The notes below the pieces were generated by a model. The model did no database searches. It was not told the DNA's origin and saw nothing but the letters and a program-made list of their open reading frames with translations. A DNA stretch of 64,000 nucleotides from Bog-375 sp049587755 (GTDB taxonomy: Bacteria > Acidobacteriota > Terriglobia > Bryobacterales > Bryobacteraceae), in the NCBI GenBank assembly GCA_049587755.1, contig JBAVEN010000010.1, forward strand, positions 189,648 through 253,647. The letters are read 5' to 3'. Both the position numbers and the translations under genes were made by a program. This document shows, piece after piece, positions 26,198-34,749 of this stretch (the stretch's first letter is position 1; each line of letters opens with the position of its first letter).

Positions 26198-27261
26198 GGA
26201 CGCACTCGAGGCACGGCTTCCCGATTGGCGCATTGCTCATCCAGCTTGCTTTGGCCGCCTGCGCCGGCGCCCAGCAGGCACCGCTGCGATCGCCCTGGGA
26301 TTCTCAGGCGGTGGCGCTGACGGATGTGCCATGGAGCTGCCCGGCGCTCCCGCGGCTCCCCCATGATTTTGCCACCAACTCCTACTACATCGATGCGCAC
26401 CACTCGGTCATCGATCCTGTGTTGAAAAAACGCTACGTGGATTCGGTGGCGCCCATCGAGGGCTTCTCCCGCGCCGTGGTGAAGGCAGCCGATGCATATC
26501 GGACGAAGGGCAGCCGCAGCGCGGCGGAGTGCGTGGCCACGCTGCTGGCTGGGGCCGCGGAGCAGAAGGCCTTGACCGGAGACATGGGCGGTCATCAGGC
26601 GTCCTACGTGCAAGGCTGGAACTTAGGAACCTGGGCCGTCGCCTGGCTCAAGGTGCGAGGCAGCGGTGTCGCATCTCCCGAGCAGGCGGCCAAAATCCCG
26701 CCTTGGCTCAAGAAGCTGGCGGAAGAGAATCGCGGCTATTACGAAAAGAAGCGCCGCCAAAATGGCCCAAACGATGCCGATAACAACCACCTGTACTGGG
26801 CCGGCTTCGCCATCTCCGCCGCGGCCATCGCCAGCGACGACCGGCGGCTCTTCGAATGGGGCATGGATGCGTACCGGCACGGCGCCCGAGACATCCGCGA
26901 GAACGGGACCCTGCCCATGGAGATGGCTCGCGGGCAAATGGCGCTGCACTATCACCTCTACGCTCTCGCCCCGCTGGTGCTGCTGGCCGAGCTCGGCGAA
27001 GCGAATGGCGTGGACCTCTACGCGGAGCGCGATTACGCCATTCGGCGCCTGGTGGCGCGCTCCATCAGCGGCCTCGAGGACCCCACTTTCTTCCAGCGCC
27101 GCACCGGTGTTCCGCAGGTCACCACTCCTCGCGTCGACGCTTGGGAAATCGGCTGGGCACAGCCTTGGCTTCGGCGTTTCCCCGACCCGGCGATTGCCGC
27201 GCTGCTGTCAGAGGCTTCCTCGCTGAGCGACACTACGTCAGGTGGGCTGCCGCCGCCATAG
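26194..27261 (+). CDS. Alginate lyase-like protein (PL5, AlgL type)
   Basis: The exported 355-residue protein has a signal peptide ending near 'LALAACAGAQQ', possibly a lipoprotein signal with Cys23. The body matches AlgL-type mannuronate lyases: 'NDADNNHLYWAGFAI' (Asn197, His198), 'LPMEMARGQMALHYHLYALA' (Arg245, Tyr252). The spacing His-Arg-Tyr (47 and 7) is the same as recalled for the catalytic residues of Pseudomonas AlgL (His202, Arg249, Tyr256). It should cleave alginate or a related uronan by beta-elimination in the periplasm or outside. No alginate synthesis genes are nearby, so a scavenging role is more likely. The start overlaps the previous gene (ATGA). Confidence 0.85.
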   Translation: MRTHSRHGFPIGALLIQLALAACAGAQQAPLRSPWDSQAVALTDVPWSCPALPRLPHDFATNSYYIDAHHSVIDPVLKKRYVDSVAPIEGFSRAVVKAADAYRTKGSRSAAECVATLLAGAAEQKALTGDMGGHQASYVQGWNLGTWAVAWLKVRGSGVASPEQAAKIPPWLKKLAEENRGYYEKKRRQNGPNDADNNHLYWAGFAISAAAIASDDRRLFEWGMDAYRHGARDIRENGTLPMEMARGQMALHYHLYALAPLVLLAELGEANGVDLYAERDYAIRRLVARSISGLEDPTFFQRRTGVPQVTTPRVDAWEIGWAQPWLRRFPDPAIAALLSEASSLSDTTSGGLPPP

Positions 27262-27295
27262 CCGGCTGGCGGCGCGCTTCTTCAGCGGCCCGTCC

Positions 27296-27577
27296 TCAGG
27301 CGATCTTGGATTCCTTTTTCAAAGCTTCGTGGAGTAGCGCCTTGATAACGGTCTGGTAGCCCACGCCGCGTTTCTCAGCCAATTTGCGGGCCCGCTCGAT
27401 GTCGGTGACCGGCAACCGGACGGACACGTTCTTGGTGGGCACGGCCCCCCGGCGGCCGTGCTTCAGCAGCAGATCCGCGATCAGGTCTTGATGCTTGTCC
27501 CACCAATCCGCTTCCTCGGCTTCTGACCGAAACTCGGGCGTGTCAACCACAACGGGCTTGGCCTTTTTCGCTCTCAT
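27296..27577 (-). CDS. brnA: BrnA-type antitoxin
   Basis: This 93-residue protein has a BrnA-like layout: an N-terminal linker with 'FRSEAEEADWWDKHQDLIA' and a C-terminal ribbon-helix-helix segment 'VSVRLPVTDIERARKLAEKR' followed by 'GVGYQTVIKALLHEALKK'. It should bind the BrnT toxin and repress the operon promoter. The ATG at 27577 overlaps the toxin's TGA by four bases (ATGA), the usual BrnT-BrnA order with toxin first. A longer open frame upstream is the shadow of the toxin gene. Confidence 0.85.
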   Translation of the reverse strand: MRAKKAKPVVVDTPEFRSEAEEADWWDKHQDLIADLLLKHGRRGAVPTKNVSVRLPVTDIERARKLAEKRGVGYQTVIKALLHEALKKESKIA

Positions 27578-27843
27578 AGCTTCTCCCTCACCTTCTTCTT
27601 CGCCGTGTGCGCGGTGATAACGCGAATCCTGCCGCGCCGCAGCGTGTACACGAACTGTAGCGATCGAGCGGCGTCGGTCAGCCCGGCGCACAGCACTCGT
27701 GCTTCTCCACGGCGCTTCTGCGCAGCGAGCACCACCAGGGGATGGTTCGCGAATGCCTGCTCAACCTCCTCCGGCGTGACACCATGCCGCGCGATGTGGC
27801 CGGTATTCGCGTCGTCCCATTCGAACTTGGCCGCACGAGCCAT
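27574..27843 (-). CDS. brnT: BrnT-family toxin
   Basis: The 89-residue product carries the BrnT signature: 'FEWDDANTGHIARHGVTPEE' near the N-terminus and 'RRGRIRVITAHTAKKKVRE' at the end, matching the RelE-like ribonuclease fold of this family. It should inhibit translation by mRNA cleavage until bound by BrnA. ATG 27843 is chosen over 27897 because homologues begin just before 'FEWD' and a promoter lies immediately upstream. Confidence 0.88.
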   Translation of the reverse strand: MARAAKFEWDDANTGHIARHGVTPEEVEQAFANHPLVVLAAQKRRGEARVLCAGLTDAARSLQFVYTLRRGRIRVITAHTAKKKVREKL

Positions 27844-27853
27844 GTATGACTCT

Positions 27854-27882
27854 ATTGTATATACGTAGGAGTATGGCGGCAA
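27854..27882 (-). promoter_or_regulatory. brnTA promoter with GTATATAC palindrome
   Basis: On the minus strand TTGCCG (27882-27877) and TACAAT (27859-27854) are separated by exactly 17 bases. The start codon lies ten bases after the -10 box, so the mRNA would have almost no leader. The palindrome GTATATAC (27857-27864) overlaps the -10 region and is a plausible BrnA operator. Confidence 0.5.
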
Positions 27883-28043
27883 GCGATAGGACCGCATTCA
27901 GCGGCCGCGATGGTGATGGACCTCGTATGCCGCTATTGGACTCGCCGCTGCGTCCGATCCCCCGCAGGGCTCGATCTGGGTATCGATCTTCAGCAGGTCC
28001 AGGATTGGCCTGTCGATCGCCCGCCATCGCATCCTGGACATGT

Positions 28044-28119
<76 letters not shown>

Positions 28120-28266
28120 TACGGGCGCCCTTTCGAATGTATCACGAAGTGTTCGCGCGGGGCCTGACCGTTTTGGCGCAAACGCCGCTGCCGCGCCGCG
28201 AGTGCTGCGCCCCGCCGGCACATCTTCCGGCGCCGCGCTTGCGCCCTGGAGTATGATTGACGTTCC

Positions 28267-30678
28267 ATGCAGGGTGAGCCTCAATCGTCCCGCGCCTCGC
28301 GGCGCCTGCCGTTGCTGCTGGTCCTGTTTGCCGCCAGCGGCTGTTCGGCGCTGATCTACGAAATCGTCTGGTATCAACTGCTGCAGCTTGCCATCGGATC
28401 GACGGTGGTCTCGCTCGGCTTCCTGCTGGCGGCTTATATGGGCGGCTTGTGCGCCGGCAGCCTGGCGTTGCCGCGGGTAGCGCCGGCGGGGCATCCGCTG
28501 CGGATTTACGCGGCGCTGGAGCTGGGCATCGCGGCGTTCGCCGTCCTGGCGCTGGCCGGCATCCCGCTGGTCGACCGTGTCTACATCGCCGGCGCTGAGC
28601 ACGGCATGCCGGGCTTTCTGCTGCGCGCGGTGCTGGCCGCCATCTGCCTGCTGCCGCCCACGGTGCTGATGGGCGCGTCGCTGCCGGCACTGGCGCGCTG
28701 GGTGGAATCCGCGCCGGCCGCCGCATCCTGGTGGGGCGCGCTCTACGGTGCCAACACCGCCGGCGCCGTGCTGGGCTGCTTGCTGGCGGGCTTCTATCTG
28801 CTGCGCCTGTACAACACCGCCACCGCCACCTGGTTCGCCGTGGCGGTCAACCTGGCCGTGGCGGTAGCCAGCTACGCTCTTTCGAAACGCACGCCGGCCC
28901 CCGTCCCGAGCGCGCCGGCCGCGCCTCGGCGTTCCAGCCTTTGGGCCCGGCACTGGCCTGTCTACATCACCATCGCGATTTCGGGCGCTGCCGCGCTTGG
29001 CGCCGAAGTGGTCTGGACGCGCCTGGTGGCGATGTTGCTCGGCTCCACGGTCTACGTCTTTTCCATCATCCTGGCGGTCTTCCTGATCGGCCTCGCCATC
29101 GGCAGCGCCATCGGCTCGGGCGTGGTGCGCAGCGTTCGGCCGCAACTGGCGCTCGGCTGGTGCCAGGTGCTGCTGGCCGGCGGCATCGCCTGGACCGCCT
29201 GCATCATCGCCGATTCCCTGCCATACTGGCCTATCGACCCGCTGCTGGCATCCAGTCCCTGGTTCATCTTTCAGTTGGATCTGGCCCGCTGCCTGTGGGC
29301 CATTCTGCCGCCGACGCTGCTCTGGGGCGCGAGCTTCCCGCTGGCCTGCGCCGCCGTGGCGGAACCCGGTGAAGATTCGGGCCGTGTGACGGGCGGCATT
29401 TACGCCGCCAATACGCTCGGCGCCATACTCGGCGCGCTGCTGGTGAGCCTGGCGCTGGTGCCCGCCATCGGCACCCGGCAGACCGAGCGCGTGTTGCTCG
29501 CCGCCTGCACCGCCGGTGCGCTCTTCGCGCTGGTGCCTTGCATCCGCCGCAGCCGCTCGATTCCGCTTGCCGCCGCGCTGGCGGTGTCCGTGCTGATGGC
29601 GGCCCGGCTGGCCGCGTCGGTCGATCCGCTGCCCGGAAAAGTCATCGCCTATGGCCGCAGAGCCGCGGTCAATCTCAGATCCTCCACCCTGCTCTACACC
29701 GCCGAGGGCATCAATTCCTCCGTCGCCATCACGCGCTGGAGCGACGGCAACCTGGAAGTCGATGTCAACGGCCACGTGGAGGCCACCACCGAACCTTACG
29801 ACATGAAGCTCCAGCGCATGGTGGGCCATCTGCCTGCCCTGCTGCACCCGCACCCGCGCAGCGTGCTGGGAATCGGCTTCGGCGCGGGAGTTTCGGCCGG
29901 GACGTTCACTCGCTATCCGAGCATCGAAACCATCACCGTGTGCGAAATCGAGCCGGTGATTCCGCCCACTTCCACCCGCTACTTCGGGCAGCAGGATTAC
30001 GACGTGCTGTATAACCCGCGCACCCGGATTGTTTTTGACGACGCGCGTCACTACGTGCTGACCACGCCGCAGAAGTTCGACATCGTCGCCTCCGACCCGC
30101 TGGACGTCTTCGTCAAAGGCACCGCCGCACTCTACACCAAAGAGTATTTCGATGCCATCAAGCAGCGCCTCAATCCCGGCGGCTTCTTCTCGCTCTACGT
30201 GCCGCTCTATGAGAGCGACGAACGCACCGTGCGCAGCGAGGTGGCAACCTTTTTCGCGTCGTTCCCTTACGGCACGGTGTGGGCCAACACGGTGGATGGG
30301 CGCGGCTACGACATGGTGCTGCTCGGACAGGCCGGCCCGCTCGAGATCGATCTGGATGCGGTGGAAGCGCGCCTGGAACGCCCCGACTACCGGCCGGTGG
30401 TGGCATCGCTCGGCGGGGTCGGCGTCTATTCCGCCGCCGACCTGTTTGGCACCTACGCCGGACAGAAATCGGATTTGGGCCGTTGGACCGCAGGTGCGGA
30501 GCTGAACCTCGACCGCGATCTTCGCCTCCAATACCTCGGTGGCTGGGGCATCAATTCCACACTCGACGATGTCATCTACCGGCACATGCTGAGCTTCCGC
30601 CAGCCGCCGGTGGGAATCTTCAAAGGCTCGCCGCAACGCGTCAACGCGGTGCTGGCCGCCATCAATGAGGGGCGGTAA
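28267..30678 (+). CDS. Fused MFS-like membrane protein/spermidine synthase-like protein
   Basis: The 803-residue protein has two parts. Residues about 15-470 form some thirteen membrane helices beginning 'ASGCSALIYEIVWYQLLQLA', the hallmark start of fused MFS/spermidine synthase proteins. Residues about 480-800 form a spermidine synthase-like Rossmann domain: 'SVLGIGFGAGVSAGTFTRYP', 'ITVCEIEPVI', 'VFDDARHYVLTTPQKFDIV', 'ASDPLDVFVKGTAALYTKEY'. The domain keeps the SAM-binding glycines and the 'DDARHYV' block. Substrates of these fusions are not established; polyamine production is not certain. The gene starts 147 nt from the reverse tRNA-Ile2. Confidence 0.87.
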   Translation: MQGEPQSSRASRRLPLLLVLFAASGCSALIYEIVWYQLLQLAIGSTVVSLGFLLAAYMGGLCAGSLALPRVAPAGHPLRIYAALELGIAAFAVLALAGIPLVDRVYIAGAEHGMPGFLLRAVLAAICLLPPTVLMGASLPALARWVESAPAAASWWGALYGANTAGAVLGCLLAGFYLLRLYNTATATWFAVAVNLAVAVASYALSKRTPAPVPSAPAAPRRSSLWARHWPVYITIAISGAAALGAEVVWTRLVAMLLGSTVYVFSIILAVFLIGLAIGSAIGSGVVRSVRPQLALGWCQVLLAGGIAWTACIIADSLPYWPIDPLLASSPWFIFQLDLARCLWAILPPTLLWGASFPLACAAVAEPGEDSGRVTGGIYAANTLGAILGALLVSLALVPAIGTRQTERVLLAACTAGALFALVPCIRRSRSIPLAAALAVSVLMAARLAASVDPLPGKVIAYGRRAAVNLRSSTLLYTAEGINSSVAITRWSDGNLEVDVNGHVEATTEPYDMKLQRMVGHLPALLHPHPRSVLGIGFGAGVSAGTFTRYPSIETITVCEIEPVIPPTSTRYFGQQDYDVLYNPRTRIVFDDARHYVLTTPQKFDIVASDPLDVFVKGTAALYTKEYFDAIKQRLNPGGFFSLYVPLYESDERTVRSEVATFFASFPYGTVWANTVDGRGYDMVLLGQAGPLEIDLDAVEARLERPDYRPVVASLGGVGVYSAADLFGTYAGQKSDLGRWTAGAELNLDRDLRLQYLGGWGINSTLDDVIYRHMLSFRQPPVGIFKGSPQRVNAVLAAINEGR

Positions 30679-30758
30679 GGCAGGCAGGCCGCTGCACTGC
30701 TGATCGAGAACTTTCTCGTTGGATGCGACGCCGCGAACGGCGATGATAGCCTAGAGAC

Positions 30759-32189
30759 ATGCGCTTCTCCGAGTCCATTTTTCCCGGCCGCTTCCAGATC
30801 GCGCGCGGTGACTTGGAAAGCTATCTGGCTGAAGCGCTTTCGGCCGGCGGCGATTACGCCGACCTGTATTTCGAATACCTGCTGACCAGCTCCATCAGCA
30901 TCGACGAATCGATGGTCAAAAGCGCCGCCCAGGGAGTTTCGGTAGGCGTTGGCGTGCGCGTGATTGCCGGCGAGCGGACCGGCTACGCCTACTCGGACGA
31001 CCTGGCCCCGGACAAGATCCGCAAAGCGGCGCGCGTGGCGGCGCACATCGCCCGGGGCCCCGGCCACGTGGATAAGGTGAGCCTGAGCGAAGGCCAGCCG
31101 CACAATTTGTACCCGGTGCTGGTAGCGCCCACCGAAACCGCCTTCAGCGAGCGCGTCGAATTGGTGAAGCGCGCCGACCGCGCCGCGCGAGCCTACGATT
31201 CCCGCGTCTTCCAGGTGCAGGCAACCTACGCCGACAATCTCCGCGAAGTCATGGTGGCAACCAGCGAAGGCGTGCTGACGCTCGACCGGCAGCCGCTCGC
31301 CCGCCTGAGCGTCTACGCCCTGGCCCGGGTGAATGGCGGGCCGCCGCAGCGCGGCCACGCCGGCGGCGGCGGGCGCGTCGAGCTGGATTTCTTTCTCCGC
31401 GAGAAAACGCCCGAGCACTTCGCCGGCGAAGCCGCGCGCGAAGCGGTGGCGATGCTCGATGCCGTGGCCGCGCCGGCCGGCGAAATGACCGTGGTGCTGG
31501 GACCCGGCTGGCCGGGCATCTTGCTGCATGAAGCCGTCGGCCACGGCCTCGAAGCGGATTTCAACCGCAAGGGCGTGTCGGCCTTCACCGGCCGCATGGG
31601 CCAGAAAGTCGCCAGCGAATTGTGCACCGTCATCGACGATGGCACCATCTCCCACCGCCGCGGCTCGCTCAATGTCGATGACGAAGGCCACCCTACGCGC
31701 CGCAACGTGCTCATCGAGAACGGCGTGCTCACCGGCTACATGCAGGACAAGCTCTCCAGCCGCTTGATGAAATCGGCTTCCACCGGCAGCGGCCGCCGCG
31801 AAAGCTACGCGCACATCCCCATGCCGCGCATGACCAACACCTTCATGCTGGCTGGCGAAAGCGATCCGGCCGATATCATCCGCTCCGTGCCCAAGGGACT
31901 CTACTGCGCCAACTTCGGCGGCGGCCAGGTGGATATCACCAGCGGTAACTTCGTGTTTTCCGCCTCGGAAAGCTATCTTATCGAAGACGGCAAACTGACT
32001 CGGCCGGTGCGCAACGCCACCCTCATCGGCAACGGCCCCGAGGCGCTGAAGTATGTCAGCATGGTGGGCAACGACCTCCGCCTCGACGAAGGCATTGGCA
32101 TCTGCGGCAAGGAAGGCCAAAGCGTCCCAGTCGGCGTCGGCATCCCCACTCTCAAGATCGACCGCATGACCGTCGGCGGCACCGGGTAA
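30759..32189 (+). CDS. tldD: Metalloprotease subunit TldD
   Basis: TldD is the active partner of the TldD/TldE heterodimer, which degrades unfolded or modified peptides and matures some ribosomal peptides. The zinc-binding motif HExxxH is clear in 'LLHEAVGHGLEADFN' (His257, Glu258, His262), and a third ligand is expected in the C-terminal 'GLYCANFGGGQVDITSGNF' region. The length of 476 aa is typical. The tldE gene lies in the same direction 5.1 kb downstream, separated by an esterase, a lyase and an inserted segment, although the two are often adjacent. Confidence 0.95.
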   Translation: MRFSESIFPGRFQIARGDLESYLAEALSAGGDYADLYFEYLLTSSISIDESMVKSAAQGVSVGVGVRVIAGERTGYAYSDDLAPDKIRKAARVAAHIARGPGHVDKVSLSEGQPHNLYPVLVAPTETAFSERVELVKRADRAARAYDSRVFQVQATYADNLREVMVATSEGVLTLDRQPLARLSVYALARVNGGPPQRGHAGGGGRVELDFFLREKTPEHFAGEAAREAVAMLDAVAAPAGEMTVVLGPGWPGILLHEAVGHGLEADFNRKGVSAFTGRMGQKVASELCTVIDDGTISHRRGSLNVDDEGHPTRRNVLIENGVLTGYMQDKLSSRLMKSASTGSGRRESYAHIPMPRMTNTFMLAGESDPADIIRSVPKGLYCANFGGGQVDITSGNFVFSASESYLIEDGKLTRPVRNATLIGNGPEALKYVSMVGNDLRLDEGIGICGKEGQSVPVGVGIPTLKIDRMTVGGTG

Positions 32190-32281
32190 TTCTTGTGGGC
32201 ACTGGGCACCCGGCCGATCATCTCAACCTCGGCCGGGCTTCATGGTACGAGTGCATGGAGAGATACTAGGTCACGATCTAC

Positions 32282-34567
32282 ATGACGAGGCCCTCACAGA
32301 TGCGGAAAAAACAGCGATTTCTGCCCTGCATCCTGCTCGCGCTGGCGGTTGCTCCGTACGCCTGGTCCGCCGATGACCAGCCGGCAATCGAGTGGATGCG
32401 CGCCAACGCCATCCGCCTTGCGACCCCCGAGGCCGGCCACGGTTTCGCGGACATGCAGCCTTTGAAGCAGGTGGTGGGCAACGCGCGGATTGTCGCGCTG
32501 GGCGAGGCGACCCACGGCACCCGCGAGTTCTTCCAGCTCAAGCACCGCATGCTGGAATTCCTCGCCACCGAGATGGGGTTCACCATCTTCTCGATTGAAG
32601 CCAACATGCCGGAAGCGTACCGGCTGAACGACTACGTCCTCAACGGCAACGGGGATCCCAAAAAGCTGCTGAAGGGCATGTATTTCTGGACGTGGGACAC
32701 CGAGGAAGTGCTGGACATGATCCGCTGGATGAGGGAGTTCAACAAGTCCGGCAAGGGACGTGTCGAGTTCACCGGCTTCGACATGCAAACGCCCACGGTG
32801 GCGATGAAGATCGTGCAGGATTTCGTCGCCAAAAACGATCCGGATTACTCTGCCGCACTCCGCCTTGCGTCGGATCAGGCAAGCCATGCCCAGCAGACCT
32901 CCCAGGGCGCAAACTTCGGGTTTGCCACGGCGAACTTTCCCGTCAAGGAAGCAGCAGGCAAGCGCGTACATTACAGCGGCTACATCAAGACCGAAGGAAT
33001 CACCCGCGGGTATGCGGGGCTGTGGTGGCGGGTGGATGGCGCCTCGGGAATTCTGGCTTTTGACAACATGCAGGATCGCGGAGTAACCGGCACTACGGAC
33101 TGGAAAAAGTATGACATCGATTTGCCCGTCGCGGCCGGCGCCATAAACATCAACTTCGGCGCGCTCCTCACCGGCGATGGGTCGGCATGGTTCGACGGCC
33201 TGGCGGTGGAGCTGGACGGCAAGCCCTACGCAGATGCCGGCCTCCTCGATCTGGACTTTGAGAATTCGGCGAAGGGGTTCTTTACCGGCGGAAACGGCTA
33301 CCAGGTGCGGCCGGATGACACTGTCTTTCACAGCGGAAAGCACAGCTTGCAGATGAAGTATGTAGGCGGGGCCGCAACCCCATCGAATGCGACGGATGCC
33401 AAGATCGCCTCCGTAACCTGGAGCGGCGTGGTGCGCCATCTCGAGGGATCGCGCGAGGTTTATCGGAAAGGCGCCGCCACGGCCGCCGATATCGAGTGGG
33501 CCATCCAGAACGCCAGAGTTGTTTTGCAGGCGATGCAGATGAAGGCCAACCAGGTCACCCGCGACGAGAGCATGGCGCGCAACATCAAGTGGATTCTGGA
33601 CAACTCGCCGAAAGCGAAGATAGTCGTGTGGGCGCACAACGGGCACGTCGGCACGGCCACCAGCGGGGCGTACCGCTCGATGGGATCCTGGCTGCGGGAG
33701 ATGTATGGCGACAACATGGTGATTTTCGGCTTTGCCTTCAACCAGGGATCCTTTCAGGCGGTGGAGACGGGCAAGAGGCTCCGGGATTTCACTGTGCCGC
33801 CGGCTCACGCGGGCAGCCTGGATGCCACCCTGGCCGCAACCGGAATTCCCCTCTTCGCGCTGGATCTGCGGCCAATCCCCAAGACCGGGCCGGTCGCTGC
33901 GTGGTGGAACGAGCCGCACCTGACACGGAGTATCGGCGCCGTGTTCTCCGAGAGCGCGGCCCATGTCCTGTTTCCGCTGATCGCACCGCGGACTTATGAT
34001 GCCCTGCTTTTTGTCGAGAAAACCACGGCCGCACGCAAGAACCTAGACCTAGGTGTGAAGTTCGATGTTCGTGCGGCTGGGGACTCGAAAGAATACCGCG
34101 ACTCCGAATACGGCGTCGCGTTCACGCTGCCACCCGGCTGGAGCGTCTCTCAAGCACAACGATGGGGCAATCGGGAAACGACGGTGTTCCTTAACGCGAC
34201 GCAATCGGAAGCGACCGCCGCGCTTTATTTCAGGGTGGCGGCGGCTCCCGAGAAGATCTCGCCGGATGAGATTCGGCAGAAGCTTCGCAGCGAGACGGAG
34301 GCCAAAGTCGCACAGCGGGCAACCGAGGGACTTGCGGGGTACCGGATCCGGCCAGACAGCTATCAATATCGCGAGATTAACGGGCGACAGGCCCTGGCTT
34401 GCGTCGCGGACTACACGCTGGAAGGGCGCGCGATGGCGGAATATCTCGTATATGCCAGGAGCGGCCAGGTGCTGGCATTATTCTTTGCGCGCATGCCGGC
34501 CGGCGAATTGGACCGGTTTCGCGAACGGTTTGACACCGTCGCCAACAGCCTGACGCTTCCACAGTAA
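32282..34567 (+). CDS. Erythromycin-esterase-family protein with inserted and C-terminal domains
   Basis: The exported protein (761 aa) has a signal peptide ('FLPCILLALAVAPYAWSA'; an alternative ATG at 32300 fits it well). The esterase domain begins at about 40 with 'ALGEATHGTREFFQLKHRM' (Glu and His of the family active site) and 'TIFSIEANMPEA'. It is interrupted at about 200-390 by a beta-rich insert ('HYSGYIKTEGITRGYAGLWW', 'SAWFDGLAVELDG') that looks like a carbohydrate-binding or CIA30-like jelly-roll. The esterase resumes with 'ARNIKWILDNSPKAKIVVWA' and 'HNGHVGTATSGAY'. The last 150 residues ('EYGVAFTLPPGWSVSQA') resemble a small PsbP/DUF1795-like domain. Macrolide hydrolysis should not be assumed. 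Confidence 0.8.
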   Translation: MTRPSQMRKKQRFLPCILLALAVAPYAWSADDQPAIEWMRANAIRLATPEAGHGFADMQPLKQVVGNARIVALGEATHGTREFFQLKHRMLEFLATEMGFTIFSIEANMPEAYRLNDYVLNGNGDPKKLLKGMYFWTWDTEEVLDMIRWMREFNKSGKGRVEFTGFDMQTPTVAMKIVQDFVAKNDPDYSAALRLASDQASHAQQTSQGANFGFATANFPVKEAAGKRVHYSGYIKTEGITRGYAGLWWRVDGASGILAFDNMQDRGVTGTTDWKKYDIDLPVAAGAININFGALLTGDGSAWFDGLAVELDGKPYADAGLLDLDFENSAKGFFTGGNGYQVRPDDTVFHSGKHSLQMKYVGGAATPSNATDAKIASVTWSGVVRHLEGSREVYRKGAATAADIEWAIQNARVVLQAMQMKANQVTRDESMARNIKWILDNSPKAKIVVWAHNGHVGTATSGAYRSMGSWLREMYGDNMVIFGFAFNQGSFQAVETGKRLRDFTVPPAHAGSLDATLAATGIPLFALDLRPIPKTGPVAAWWNEPHLTRSIGAVFSESAAHVLFPLIAPRTYDALLFVEKTTAARKNLDLGVKFDVRAAGDSKEYRDSEYGVAFTLPPGWSVSQAQRWGNRETTVFLNATQSEATAALYFRVAAAPEKISPDEIRQKLRSETEAKVAQRATEGLAGYRIRPDSYQYREINGRQALACVADYTLEGRAMAEYLVYARSGQVLALFFARMPAGELDRFRERFDTVANSLTLPQ

Positions 34568-34596
34568 GGGCGGGTCATAAAAATAGCGGGCCATCG

Positions 34597-34621
34597 GAGC
34601 CGCGACCGTTAGGGAGCGGTT
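34597..34621. repeat. Interspersed intergenic repeat, family A, copy 2
   Basis: This segment matches 10870-10894 in 23 of 25 bases. It lies in the 182-bp gap between the esterase and the lyase gene. The copy here carries 'agggagcggtt' where the other has 'aggcagcggtt'. Its dispersed noncoding placement is the basis for calling it a repeat. Confidence 0.6.
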
Positions 34622-34749
34622 GGTACTGGCGTCACGGAATGCCGGGGAGGACTAGTGTCATGATTTCGTCCGTCCGCGGCAAATGTCGTCGAACGCGCAT
34701 CGACCCGCCCTGTGCGCCTTGAGTATCCTATCAATCTACGGAGGTTTCC

